A stretch of 64,000 nucleotides of DNA. Source: Closterium sp. Naga37s-1 (taxonomy: Eukaryota > Streptophyta > Zygnematophyceae > Desmidiales > Closteriaceae). Below, piece after piece: positions 1 to 9,717 of this stretch. The stretch spans positions 1,410,501 through 1,474,500 of the forward strand of contig CANJKZ010000084.1 in the NCBI GenBank assembly GCA_947471745.1, written 5' to 3'. A model generated the notes under the pieces. The model did not search any database, was not told the origin of the DNA, and saw only the letters and a list, made by a program, of their open reading frames with translations. Each line of letters starts with the position of its first letter. Position 1 is the first letter of the stretch. The translations under genes were made by a program, and so were the position numbers.

Positions 1-1312
1 TATTGCCATGATTTTTTGTTGTCGTCGACGACGTGGTTCTTGAGCTCGTAGTAGAATTCATAGATGGGGTAGATACCGTAGATGTTTCAGATGTTGCAGA
101 TGCATCTGTAGAGGAGGTTTGAGGTCGTCGCAGCTTCATGTTGACCTCCAGCTCCCTCTTGAGCTGCTTCAGTGCCACCGACTTCTTCCGTGGGGACCGG
201 TTGGTCGACGTGGGCTCGTTTTTCAGAGAGAGGACGATGTCGTCGTTGGAAGGTCGATCTTCCATGCTCCGTTGTTGGTTCCCCATGCGCAGCTGCTGTA
301 GTTGTCGTACCGGTACATTCTTTTTCTTCTGGAGCCTCTCTTGTGATTTCACAAAGGCCGTAGATCCAAGGGAATTTTTTCCAAGTAAAGCATCCTTGTA
401 TGATATTTTGAAGGGGTGCTTACTTTTTACAGGGCCTTTTTGGAGTTGTCCGGGTCCAGCAGGGTCTTGTGTCGTGGAGATTTTATTTCCCTCGGCGATT
501 TTCCCTGGTAGAGTCCGTTCGTGGTTTGAAAAATTCACTCCACGATCCTCCAATATTCGCATTAAATCTGGTCCATTGCTGCGGTCCCTAAGCGCTGAAC
601 GTGCAGTTTTCATTTCGTCACAATCGATGAGTCGATGTCCGGGCTTGCCGCAGAAAGAACACTTAGATTTGTTCTTCTTTGGTCTTGCCTTCGTGTCGAT
701 TTGATCGAGTTCCATCGGGTCGGAGTACGTGGGGTTAGCCAAGCGTCCTCCATGTCATCTAGCTCGTCCATGAAGTCGTGGTTTTCCGATCGTGGTTACG
801 TCAAAACGTCCCGCTGCCGAAACGACGTCGTTGTAGCTGCTCCAATTTGCGGCCGCAACATGTTGTCGTGTTTCTTTTTTCAGCCCCGCGATGAATGCTC
901 TAATTTTTTCGCCTTCTGTGACGTCGGGGATGCGGTTGAACAACTCCTCCATTTGTTGTGTGTAGTTTGTGACGCTCCCGATTTGTCGATGACAATGCAT
1001 TTTGTCGCGGTCGATTAACGCTGCATTAATCGGCTCAAAACGTTGTAGTAATCCTTCACGGAACTGCTGCCACGTCGCTTCACCTTGGTTTAATAAACCG
1101 CTTCTGCTTATCCATTCAACTGCTGGTCCGCGCAGTAGTGTTGCTGCAAAATTAATTCTGTTTCTGTCGAGTGCTGGTGCTGTCCATCCAATGGCGGCGA
1201 AATCAATTTCGATCGCCAAAAGCCAGCGCCTAGCGTCGATTTCCCCATCAAAGGTGTTGGGGGCTCGAATTTCTTGGGCCTTGGGAAAATTTCGCGACTG
1301 CTGCGAAGTCAC
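1..1312 (-). CDS. gag: Ty3/gypsy gag polyprotein (element Q), partial
   Basis: The frame opens with MTSQQSRNFPKAQEIR at 1312. About the first 185 residues read as a Retrotrans_gag capsid domain: FDGEIDARRWL near the N-terminus, then PAVEWISR and WQQFREGLLQRFEP, ending with a segment like EGEKIRAFIAGLKKETRQHV. Further left a CX2CX4HX4C knuckle (CSFCGKPGHRLIDC) lies at about 620-661, followed by a basic and serine-rich tail. Gag forms the particle shell and the knuckle binds the element RNA. The family assignment rests on domain order and motifs read by eye. This is a fossil or semi-fossil part, and its condition outside the window is unknown. Confidence 0.7.
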
Positions 1313-1647
1313 AATCGATTATGCTTCTGTCGCAATTTTCGCCATGACGCGCGCTTTCACCCGAAGTCGTTCGATCCGTCGCGCGTCGGTCTCGCTACTT
1401 CTGCACCGCTCGATATAGGTCCCGACAATTTGCAATTGTCGTCCTTGTATTGCAAACGTTTTCGCCAACAATCGAACTCACGATCCTGTTCAAAAAACGC
1501 GCGAGGGGGGTTATTCAAAAAACGCGGAATCTGGTGCTTACCAGCGTCGGTGCCGAATTCGTTGCCCCCGGCGGTTTTTCGAAGCAGGAATTTCTTGAGC
1601 GCGCTGCTTATCTGAAACTCCGCGAGTGAAAACAACTCTGATTACCA

Positions 1648-2079
1648 AGTGTCACAGGATCGAATTTCCACTCGAGAATGTTGCACTAAAGGTGAGTACA
1701 AGGCGTATTTATACTCAAAATTACATAGAAACAACAGATAATCCGAACCTTCGGGAACGCGCTCTTCTAGAATAGATAATCACAAGTGCGCATAAGCACG
1801 CAAGCCCATTGGCACTTTGGATTATGGCGAGATTACGCCTTGTACACCACTGTCGGTGCTGTCGGTGCCGTATAATGTAAATGTCGGTGCCGAAAATACC
1901 AAATAAGTGAAATAATCGGAAAGCTCTAGAAAATAGAATAGTAGTCCGATTGAGGTGAAATAAAGTGCAAATGAAAGAGGAAAATAAGGAGAATAAGATG
2001 GAGTAAAAATATGGAAATGAGAAATATGTCGAACGTCGGCGTACTCTCACACAGAGGGGTTCAATCAAGCCCCTAGACA
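1648..2079 (-). repeat. 5' LTR of Ty3/gypsy element Q
   Basis: On the minus strand the block begins TGTCTAGGGG and ends with TGACA, so it has TG...CA ends and is about 432 bp long. A primer-site-like stretch follows two bases later. The boundary was read by eye from these ends. The matching 3' LTR is outside the window. Confidence 0.55.
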
Positions 2080-2129
2080 ATGGTAATTGAAGCTAAATAA
2101 GGTTCTCTCTGGCCTCAAGTAAGCCCCTA

Positions 2130-3222
2130 GGCAATGATACTCGCAGCTGCATGAAGTCTTCGAGGAGATTGGCTTCACCCCCTTGTCCGCGGATCACTCC
2201 TTATTCATGCTTTGAGAGGGGGAGCAGGGGAGTTTCATGGTGGTTTATGTGGATGACATTCTCACATTCTCACCCTCCTCTGACCTTGTGAAGGATGTGA
2301 TGCAGAATCTGCAAGATAAGTTTAAGAGCAAGGCCCTTTCTGATGTCAACTTCTACCTAGGGCTTCACATTGAACGATACGTGGACAAGCGGTGAATGCG
2401 AGTGCATCAACAAAAGTACCTGGAGGCCTTGGCTGCTAACGAGTGAAGGTCATATGGCCACTCCTTTGCCCTCTGGGTTCAAGTTTGTGAATGGACCAGA
2501 TGAGGAAAGCGTTGGCAAGGAGGAGAGGCACCATTTTCACTCGTTGGTGGGCAGCCTCATGTATGCGGTGGTGAACACTCAACCAGACACCGCCTTTGCT
2601 ACCGGAGCAGCTTGCAAGAGTTGCATAATGAGGAGCAAGTAGCAGCTGGAGTGAGGTTGGCCAAGTATCTTGGCCAAAAAGTGACGGTTGGGCTGCAATA
2701 CTCGGCGGCGTGGAAGGGCGCCAGAAGGGCGCGGATGGTGTTGGACCCAGGCGCTTGTTCCTCACCACCGTCTTGGATACCTCATGGGCATCAGATCTAG
2801 AGGACATGACAAGTTGGGGAGGCTTCATTTGCTGTGTTGGTGGAGGCCTCAATTATTGGGAGAGCAAGAAGCAGGTTGACCCAGCTTTGAGCAAGCGGTG
2901 GAATCCGGCACTCTTCTATGCCATACGAGAAGTTGTGTGGCAACGTCGTTTGTTGGCTGAGTTGGGGGAGGAGCATCAAGGACCTACCCCACTGTATCGT
3001 GACACCCAGGGTGCTATTACACTAGCTAAGAACCCTGTAATTCATGGCCTCACCAAGCACATGAAGTTGAAGTGGCATTGGGTGAGGAGCATAGTGGCAT
3101 CGGGTAAGGTTGAGTTGCACTACGTGAAGACGACGGCGCAGCAAGCTGACATGATCACCATGAGGCTGGTTGAACAGCAGCATTGGAAGTATTGTAAGCT
3201 GGCTGGGATGGCTGTGAACTGA
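2130..3222 (+). pseudogene. Copia reverse transcriptase-RNase H remnant (element Z)
   Basis: This is the C-terminal third of a copia pol. It includes the YVDD catalytic box of RT, a segment matching the conserved SLMYA...N-T-P-D pattern, and an RNase H domain ending in the usual copia pattern (TKHMKLKWHWVRS, then a motif like KTTAQQADMIT). In the living family this part copies the RNA and removes the RNA strand in the particle. The remnant is broken with several breaks, so it is annotated as a fossil. Confidence 0.7.
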
Positions 3223-3261
3223 GAGGAGCAGATCATAAGGCCAACAATCGGAGGGGGAGTT

Positions 3262-4018
3262 TGGTGGTGAAACCCCAAGGTTAGCACTCGGCTTAATGTC
3301 CTTGTGCGTGCATGTGTGTTTGCATGGAATGGTATGAGAGAATGATTTAATAATTACTCCATGCTTTTATGAGTGTGTGAATGATGAGTCATGGCGTCGA
3401 ATGTGTGTCTCGATTCAATAGCGAGTTTTCGCTACTCACGTGTCATGTTGCCGTTTGTGTGTCGTGTGCGTTTTCAAATTTGTCGTGTGTCGAACGTTTG
3501 GCGTGTCACAGTTGTGTGTAGCAAGCTCCCAAAAACTCAAGAAAAAAATTATGGGTTCCAGATTTTTTTTATTATTTTTTTTTGTCAGAGCGAGCAAAAA
3601 AAAAAACATCAACATAGTGAAAATAGTTAAATTGCATTGTCGAGTGTAGCATTTCTATTGGAATAGGCCCTTATGGCGGGTAGTGGTTGGGGACTATGTG
3701 GCACTGTTTCACCCCCCTAGACCTCGGCTCATTGGGTTTGTAGAGGCTGGGAGTCATTCCCAACTCGATTTTTACCAAATTTGTGCTCTAAGTGTATAGT
3801 TGCTGCTAGACCGCCATTCGCTCAAAATATTATCACGTCATCATTTCTTTATGAACAAAGTGATTCAAATTGCCTATTGTGTACGACATCAAGGGGCTCC
3901 AGATCCACTTTGTACCACTTCATTTGGTGATATAACGCTATCAAGTATTACAGCCACCCTGCAAAAATCCGTCCGTGCACTATGTTTTTCGTCTAAGTCA
4001 TATTTGGGCCTATTATGA
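3262..4018 (+). repeat. 3' LTR of element Z (K-type LTR)
   Basis: The LTR starts right after a polypurine tract and aligns by eye with the K LTR at 55605-56401. Shared blocks include the GCATGGAATGGTATGAG stretch, the AATAGCGAGTT...TCGCTA stretch and the GGGAGTCATTCCCAACTCG stretch. The two copies differ at many positions, so they belong to one family but are not recent sisters. A poly-T/poly-A rich patch lies at 3560-3610. Confidence 0.7.
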
Positions 4019-4127
4019 CTGGTTTGGGCACTCAACTTTTCGGCGAACCACACACGGCCTGATATTGCACTTGCTACATCAAGGCTTACTAATGTGGTCT
4101 CAAGCCCCAATCATGAGCAGCTGGAAG
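4019..4127 (+). mobile_element. Element A, left piece: copia RT fragment interrupted by element B
   Basis: About 100 bp here match the RT segment of element B at 8980-9075 (the NHTRPDIA block) at a clearly diverged level. The match stops at 4127, where B's LTR begins, and resumes at 10590 on the other side of B. Element B is therefore nested in an older member of its own family. Confidence 0.75.
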
Positions 4128-4994
4128 TGTTGTGTGATGCAATCATATGCATTCACGTCTGTCTGCCTCCCATCACATGTTCGTGCGTTGCATGCGTGGT
4201 GTGAGCGTATGCAAGAATTTGTGTTTTGTGCGGTTTGGTATTTTCTGAGTGTGTGTGAATGTTATTTGGCTTGAGCAGATATCTGAAGTGACTCCTCTGC
4301 TCAAGAGCTTTCCGACGAACCAAGTATCGCTTCAATCGGAGCACGAACAAGAAAGTTACGAACGTTGGAAGTTCGTATGCTTTTGATATTTGGTTGTGGT
4401 GACTATGGGAAGTAGTGGTGTTGACTCCATAAGGAGTATAGACTTTTGGGGGTTGGGAAATTCGTCAACATCACTGTAGATGCTGCCAAGTGGTTGGGAG
4501 GTGCCAAACCAGGTTGGCAAGTGTGGCCAAGTTGGGCAAGGTGGATGGCATGAGTTGGGAAAGTGACAAATGTCAAAGTTGGGGTGCCTATAGAGAGGGG
4601 AATTGTGTGGAATGGGGTTTCCTTGGTTGGGGATCCCTTGGGACCTTCCCTCTCGTCCTCCTCATCCCCTCCTACCTGGTTCCATTGCTACTCTAACTTT
4701 CTTGTGTGAACTTGTGAGATAATTGTGATTGAGTTACGTTTTCTATGGCAGCATACCCCCTAGTGCGCCGAAGTTCATAACTCGAGTTATACTTCATATT
4801 TTGATACTATTCAAATTGAGAAAGATAGCCACAGTCAAGGGCTACAACATAATCGAGTTTGAGAGAATTCTAACTGTTCGTTAATCGTTGACGACGTTTC
4901 TTGTGACGACGACTTTTCTGTCCAGAATTGTAGTTGACGATTTTGAGATATTTCAGCTCCTAATCTTCAAAGACTCCGTCCTTAGTCTCTAACA
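4128..4994 (+). repeat. 5' LTR of element B
   Basis: The 867-bp repeat begins TGTTGTGTGATGC and ends CTCTAACA. The copy at 9718-10584 has the same length with no gap. The final 120 bp carry three TGACG-type motifs (about 4887-4940), a class bound by plant TGA/bZIP factors; their use here is inference. Confidence 0.93.
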
Positions 4995-4996
4995 AG

Positions 4997-5008
4997 TGGT
5001 ATCAGAGC
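4997..5008 (+). other. Primer binding site of element B
   Basis: TGGTATCAGAGC lies two bases after the LTR end. It is complementary to the 3' end of initiator methionine tRNA, the primer commonly used by plant copia elements. Confidence 0.85.
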
Positions 5009-5169
5009 TGATTAAGGACTTTGTGGAGAGTCTACTGAAGTGTGAAGACCCTCCTAGACCCACCATGGCCTGTGGGCGTGCCTAAGTGGAGTTCTGGAGG
5101 TTGCATGTGACTTCCGCTAAGGGGAAACTCTGCCGAAATTTTGTTGGTGCCGACACTTGTGGAAATTGA

Positions 5170-6012
5170 GTGGGACTTCGGTGTGGACAGCAAAGGGGGA
5201 GCTGGAACCTGTGTTTGGGAGCAGAGGAAATGAGTCAAGGGAGTGGAGATGCAGCTGAGAAGAGAAATGAGCCGCCACCATCCAAGATCGAGGCATTGGA
5301 TGGCTCAAACTATGAGGAATGGAGCGGGCGGATGCGGAGTGCATTCAAGCGCTACAAGCTGCTGAAACTTGCGATGGGTGAAGAGAAGATGCCGGAGGAA
5401 GGAGATGCCCGCGATCGGTGGATTGAGAAGAGTGCGGTTCTGTACGACCTAATCCTCCAATCGGTCAACAACGATATGTTCCAACACATCAAGGATTTGG
5501 TGGAGTTGGATGATTCCGGACCAAAGGCGTGGAAGCTACTGCGCGACGTGATTCAGCCCAACACGTTGCCGATGGTGATTGTGTTGGAGAAGGAGCTGGC
5601 TGCCCTCTCCATGCGACCCGGCGATGATGTGAAGCCGGTCTTTGACAATATCAAGGATACCTATGCGAGGACGGCAGCGGCGGGCAGCAAGGTGTCGCAG
5701 ATGCAGCAGTGCACCAAGATCATCTCGGTGCTCGACAACTCGTGGGACAACCTCATCCCCACCCTCAACACTCAGCAGGACCAGTGGACACCTGAGTGGC
5801 TACGGCAGCAGATTCTGCAGGAGGACTTCCGCAGGCGCCACACGGGTGGTGGTGCTGCCAACAAAACTGCTGAGGGGTATGGAGCTGCAGGAGGCAGCAG
5901 AGGAAGAGGGGGGGGGAGAGGCCAAGGCCGTGGGAGAGGCTTTGGCAGAGGGAGAGGCCGAGGTGACTACAACGAGGGGCATGGGAGCTCTGGTGGCAGG
6001 GGGAGCACTTGA
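5170..6012 (+). CDS. gag: Gag polyprotein of copia element B
   Basis: This is a 280-residue frame with an alternative in-frame start at 5230 (MSQGSGDAAEKR), which gives about 260 residues and better matches related gags. The N-terminal half holds the copia gag pattern (IEALDGSNYEEWSGRMRSAF, then a DRWIEKSAVLYDLILQSV-like helical segment). The C-terminal end is a glycine-arginine rich RNA-binding tail from about residue 240. The zinc knuckle usually found in gag is encoded at the start of the adjoining pol frame. Gag builds the particle shell. It abuts pol directly. Confidence 0.88.
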   Translation: MGLRCGQQRGSWNLCLGAEEMSQGSGDAAEKRNEPPPSKIEALDGSNYEEWSGRMRSAFKRYKLLKLAMGEEKMPEEGDARDRWIEKSAVLYDLILQSVNNDMFQHIKDLVELDDSGPKAWKLLRDVIQPNTLPMVIVLEKELAALSMRPGDDVKPVFDNIKDTYARTAAAGSKVSQMQQCTKIISVLDNSWDNLIPTLNTQQDQWTPEWLRQQILQEDFRRRHTGGGAANKTAEGYGAAGGSRGRGGGRGQGRGRGFGRGRGRGDYNEGHGSSGGRGST

Positions 6013-9000
6013 ATGGAGGGTGCTTGCTGGTACTGCAAGAAGGCTGGACACCCGTGGTTCAAGTGTTTCAGCCGGCCTGAGGGATGGGCGCCTCCAGGCA
6101 TGAAGCCTCCAAGTGGTGAACGTGCACGAGGTGGCGCAGTGCAAGGTTCAGGTGCACAAGGTTCAGGTGCACAAGGTAAAGTCAACCCTGGGATGTTCCT
6201 CATGGTTGAGGATGTGAAAGGGAGTGAGGGTGATGTGGGCTCAGTTGGGAAGGTTGTGATGCACCCCCTCACTCACTGGGTGATAGATTCAGGTTGCACA
6301 AGTCACATGACCCCACGGGCAGATTTGCTTGACGAGGTAAAGCCCCCTGGGAAGATCAAGTTTGTGGCTGCCGCTTCAGGTGCTTTGCTCCCTGTGATTG
6401 GTGTTGGGAATGCCAAGGTAATGGGAGCCAATGGGGGCCTTGTGGGGCTGGGGAATGTACTGCTGGTTGAAGGTTTTTCCGCTAACCTCCTCTCTGTGCG
6501 CCGGCTGCAGAAAAGCAAGGCCAAAGTGACCTTCGGCCCAACCAGCTGCCGTGCAAAGCTTGGGAACTTGCTGCTGTGGGATTTGGAGGAGAAGAGCAGC
6601 TGCATCAAGGACCTGTGGCAGCTGCCCATCATCCCTTGGAATGGGAAACCACCAGCAACGGCAGCGGCAGCGGCAACGGCTAAAGCAACGACGGGAGGAG
6701 AGGAGACTGCACCAACTGATGGGGCCCTGGATGCAGTCAAGAAGGTGCAGCAGTCACAGCAGCCACATGGTGAGGTGCTTGCTGGTGTGGATGCAACCGC
6801 TGCATGGGCAAAGGCTTCATCTGGGAATGGTGATGCTGATTGGGAGACGTGGCATGAGAGGTTGTGTCACATCAACATTCCTATGCTGCAGAAGTTAGTG
6901 AAGGATGGGAGCTTGAAGGGGTTGGAGGTGAAGGGGGTAGCAAAGGAGATTGGGAGCTGCCCTACATGCCTTGAGACCAAGTTCACAAAGTTTCCGTTCA
7001 GCAGCGGCACGGGACAAGCTAAGGCCCTGCTCGCACTTGTGCACATGGATGTGGTGGGCCCTACGAGGGCCCCTTCTCTCTCGGGCAGCCGCTACTTCTT
7101 AACCATTGTGGACGACCACACGCGTGCGGTGTGGGTGTACCCTCTCAAGACTAAGGGGGAAGTGGCAGCGGCTGTTCTCAAGGAGTGGATGCCGAGAGCT
7201 CAAAGGGAGAGCGGACACAAGGTGAAGGTGATCCGCACTGACAACGGGGGAGAATTCATTGGCGCTGATTTTGAGGCGGTGCTGAAGAAGAAGGGGATCC
7301 AGCATCAGCTCACGGTGCCCTACAACCCTCAGCAGAATGGCGTGGCTGAGCGCTTCAACCGGACCCTGCAGGAAGGTGCTCGCACTCTCCTTGGGCGTGC
7401 AGGGCTGCCGGATCCGTTTTGGGTGACTGCACTGCGGCAGGTCGCCCTTGTGAAGAACAGGGTGTTGGCGACTGTGGGGGACAAGCAGTGGGTCCCCTAC
7501 ACCAAGTGGTATGGGAGTGCACCAGCAGTCAACATGCCGAGAGCCTACGGCTGCATGGTGGTGTTTCATGTGCCTAAGGAGAAGAGGGGAAAGTTGGAGG
7601 CTAGTGGGAAATGGGGAGTACACTTGGGGCTTGCTAAGGATCATAAGGGCTGGTTGATATGGGACTTGACCAGCCAGCAGCTGACTGTGTCAAGGGATGT
7701 GAAGTTCCTTGAGTCCTTGTACTACAAGGAGTGGAAGCAGCAGCAGCAGAAGCTTCCTACTACACCGCTGATCATTGAGGCCGATGAGGTGCAGCGGCCT
7801 TCGAGGCAAGTGCAGGTCACTGTCTCAGAGGAGGAGATTTCTGGGGTGACTGAGGATGGGGGAGAACCTGAGGTGGAGGAGCAGCAGCAGCAGCAGCAGC
7901 AGCAAGATGCTCCACAAGGTGCCGCACATCCGGCTGACCGTCCTAGGAGGGATGTGCGCCCTCCTAACGGGCTGACCTATCCGAGCTTTGGCAAGCCAAA
8001 GGTGGTACGAGCTGGGAGTGTGACTGAGCAGTGTGATGAGGAAGAGATAGCACACTGCTACTGGGCAGCCGTCCCTGAGCCCAAGACGCTAGCTGAGGCC
8101 TTGAGTGGGCCCGATGCTGAGAAGTGGAAGCAGAGTGTGAAGGAGGAGTACGACTCTCTGCTGGAGAATGAAACGTGGGAGCTGTGTGAGCTGCCTCCTG
8201 GGAAGAAGGCCATTTCTTCCAAGCTGATCTTCAGGCACAAGTACGGACCTGATGGGGAGCTGACCCGCTACAAGTCAAGGCTTGTGGCAAAGGGGTTTCA
8301 GCAGACAAAGGGGAAGGACTTTGATGAGAACTTTGCTCCTGTGGGGAAAGGGACTACACCAAGGGTGATGTTGGGAATGGCTGCAAACCGTGGATGGAGG
8401 ATCAAGCAGATGGACATCACAACTGCTTTCCTCAATGGGATCATCCTAGAGGAGCTGTACATGCTGCAGCCTGAGGGGTTGGATGATGGGAGCGGCAGGG
8501 TGTGCAGGCTCAAGAAGGCCATCTATGGCCTTAAGCAGGCTCCTCGCGCATGGTACCACAAGTTGGAGGAGACACTGCTGGCTGGGGGTTTCAAGAAGAG
8601 TGAGTGTGATCACTGCTTGTTCCTGCTGCAAGAGAAGGAGCAGTTTCTCATGCTCCTGGTGTATGTGGACGACATCCTGCTCTTCTCTGAGTCATCCGCA
8701 ATGATTGAGCGTGTGGAGGAGATGCTGGAGATGCAGTTTAAGTGCTCCAAGATGGGAGATGTGAAGTACTATTTGGGCATGCATATGGAGAGGGACCTTG
8801 ACAAGGGAGTGTTGAGGTTGCACCAGAGAAAGTATTGTGAGGGGCTGGCTGAGAAGTATGGGCTGCAAGATGGAGGAAAGTCAGCCACCCCACTGCCTTC
8901 GGGGTTCACTGTGGAGCCCTGTGCTGATGAGGAGGTGGTGGGTGAGAGTGACAGGAAGCTGTTTCATTCCATGGTGGGGGCACTCAACTATGCGGCTAAC

Positions 9001-9660
9001 CACACGCGGCCTGACATTGCCTTTGCTACTTCCAGGCTTGCTAGTGTGGTCTCACGCCCCTGTCATGAGCAGCTAGAAGCGGCCAAGAGGTTGGTCCGCT
9101 ATGTGAGTGCTACAGCATCTGTGGGTTTGGAGTACAGTGCTGTGCGACAGAGGCTGCAGAGGGGTGCAGCTGATTTGAGCAAGGGGGAGATGCTCTTGAC
9201 TTGCTACACCGACGCTAGCTTCAACTCTGTAAAGGCGGATGGCACCAGCATTGGAGGCTATGTGTGCCTGTTTGGAGGTGGTGCAGTGAGCTGGCGCAGC
9301 AAGAAGCAGAACGAGGTGGGGCTGTCCTCGTGTGAGACAGAGTACATGGCCCTGCATCATGGGGCACAGGAGGTGGTGTGGCTGAGGCGTTTGTTGGAGG
9401 AGATCGGAGTGTGCCAGAAGGAGCCAACTGTGATTTTCTGTGACAACGAGTCGGCTGTGAAGCTTGCTAAGAACGCTTGCCTTCATGGGCCGACGAAGCA
9501 CATCAGGCCTAAGTGGCATTGGGTGAGGAGGCTCCTGGACAAGGAGGTGCGGCTGGAGATTGTGAAGACCCATCAGCAGGCGGCTGACATTCTCACCAAG
9601 CGCCTGGCTGAATCTGAGCATTGGAAGGGCATGAAGCTTGCTGGGATGAGTGTGCATTGA
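6013..9660 (+). CDS. pol: Pol polyprotein of copia element B: protease, integrase, RT, RNase H
   Basis: The frame is 1,215 residues long. Domains in order: CX2CX4HX4C knuckle (CWYCKKAGHPWFKC, residues 5-18); aspartic protease with VIDSGCTSHM (active Asp near 92); GAG-pre-integrase from about 277 (WHERLCHINIP); integrase core from about 344 (HMDVVGP, then RTDNGGEF, then GVAERFNR, with D35E spacing); an acidic and glutamine-rich hinge (about 600-640); RT from about 709 with MDITTAFLNG and YVDDILLF (about 884); and RNase H from about 1064 (CYTDASF) to the end. The order IN before RT defines Ty1/copia. All main catalytic motifs are visible. The product would replicate and integrate the element in particles. 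Confidence 0.92.
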   Translation: MEGACWYCKKAGHPWFKCFSRPEGWAPPGMKPPSGERARGGAVQGSGAQGSGAQGKVNPGMFLMVEDVKGSEGDVGSVGKVVMHPLTHWVIDSGCTSHMTPRADLLDEVKPPGKIKFVAAASGALLPVIGVGNAKVMGANGGLVGLGNVLLVEGFSANLLSVRRLQKSKAKVTFGPTSCRAKLGNLLLWDLEEKSSCIKDLWQLPIIPWNGKPPATAAAAATAKATTGGEETAPTDGALDAVKKVQQSQQPHGEVLAGVDATAAWAKASSGNGDADWETWHERLCHINIPMLQKLVKDGSLKGLEVKGVAKEIGSCPTCLETKFTKFPFSSGTGQAKALLALVHMDVVGPTRAPSLSGSRYFLTIVDDHTRAVWVYPLKTKGEVAAAVLKEWMPRAQRESGHKVKVIRTDNGGEFIGADFEAVLKKKGIQHQLTVPYNPQQNGVAERFNRTLQEGARTLLGRAGLPDPFWVTALRQVALVKNRVLATVGDKQWVPYTKWYGSAPAVNMPRAYGCMVVFHVPKEKRGKLEASGKWGVHLGLAKDHKGWLIWDLTSQQLTVSRDVKFLESLYYKEWKQQQQKLPTTPLIIEADEVQRPSRQVQVTVSEEEISGVTEDGGEPEVEEQQQQQQQQDAPQGAAHPADRPRRDVRPPNGLTYPSFGKPKVVRAGSVTEQCDEEEIAHCYWAAVPEPKTLAEALSGPDAEKWKQSVKEEYDSLLENETWELCELPPGKKAISSKLIFRHKYGPDGELTRYKSRLVAKGFQQTKGKDFDENFAPVGKGTTPRVMLGMAANRGWRIKQMDITTAFLNGIILEELYMLQPEGLDDGSGRVCRLKKAIYGLKQAPRAWYHKLEETLLAGGFKKSECDHCLFLLQEKEQFLMLLVYVDDILLFSESSAMIERVEEMLEMQFKCSKMGDVKYYLGMHMERDLDKGVLRLHQRKYCEGLAEKYGLQDGGKSATPLPSGFTVEPCADEEVVGESDRKLFHSMVGALNYAANHTRPDIAFATSRLASVVSRPCHEQLEAAKRLVRYVSATASVGLEYSAVRQRLQRGAADLSKGEMLLTCYTDASFNSVKADGTSIGGYVCLFGGGAVSWRSKKQNEVGLSSCETEYMALHHGAQEVVWLRRLLEEIGVCQKEPTVIFCDNESAVKLAKNACLHGPTKHIRPKWHWVRRLLDKEVRLEIVKTHQQAADILTKRLAESEHWKGMKLAGMSVH

Positions 9661-9717
9661 GGGTGCATGCTTGTGCTATGACATGTGGGATGATGGTTGG
9701 CAGCCAGAGGGGGAGTT

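Larger units (their letters stand above)
1..2079 (-). mobile_element. Element Q: 5' end of a Ty3/gypsy LTR retrotransposon
   Basis: The minus strand reads, in order, a 5' LTR (1648-2079), a primer-site-like stretch around 1637-1646 (minus strand TGGTAATCAG), a leader, and a gag gene starting at 1312 and running to the window edge. The gag type (a Retrotrans_gag-like domain followed by one CCHC knuckle) is typical of Ty3/gypsy and differs from the copia gags elsewhere here. The protease-RT-integrase part would lie left of base 1, so intactness cannot be judged. No second LTR is in view, so no age can be given. Confidence 0.75.
2090..4018 (+). mobile_element. Element Z: 3' end of a Ty1/copia element, RT-RNase H plus LTR
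   Basis: From about 2130 to 3222 the plus strand carries the end of a copia polyprotein: an RT segment with VVYVDDILTFSPSSD (about 2235-2280), the LGLHIER motif, then RNase H down to KLAGMAVN. A polypurine tract (ggagggggagtt, about 3250-3261) follows, then a 3' LTR from 3262. The LTR is related to that of element K (55605-56401) and stops a few bases short of the expected end, where element A begins. Everything upstream of RT is missing. Coding is broken in several places, which suggests an old copy. Confidence 0.7.

Noticed and set aside
1002-1615. Plus-strand frames over the gypsy region
   Set aside because: They are shadows of the minus-strand gag, which carries the recognisable capsid domain and zinc knuckle.
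4153-4696. Short frames repeated at 4153-4696 and 9743-10286 as duplicated small genes
   Set aside because: They are the same stretches of the two LTRs of element B.
4997-5008. TGGTATCAGAGC as part of a tRNA gene
   Set aside because: It sits two bases after an LTR end and is complementary to a tRNA 3' end. No cloverleaf can be drawn around it.
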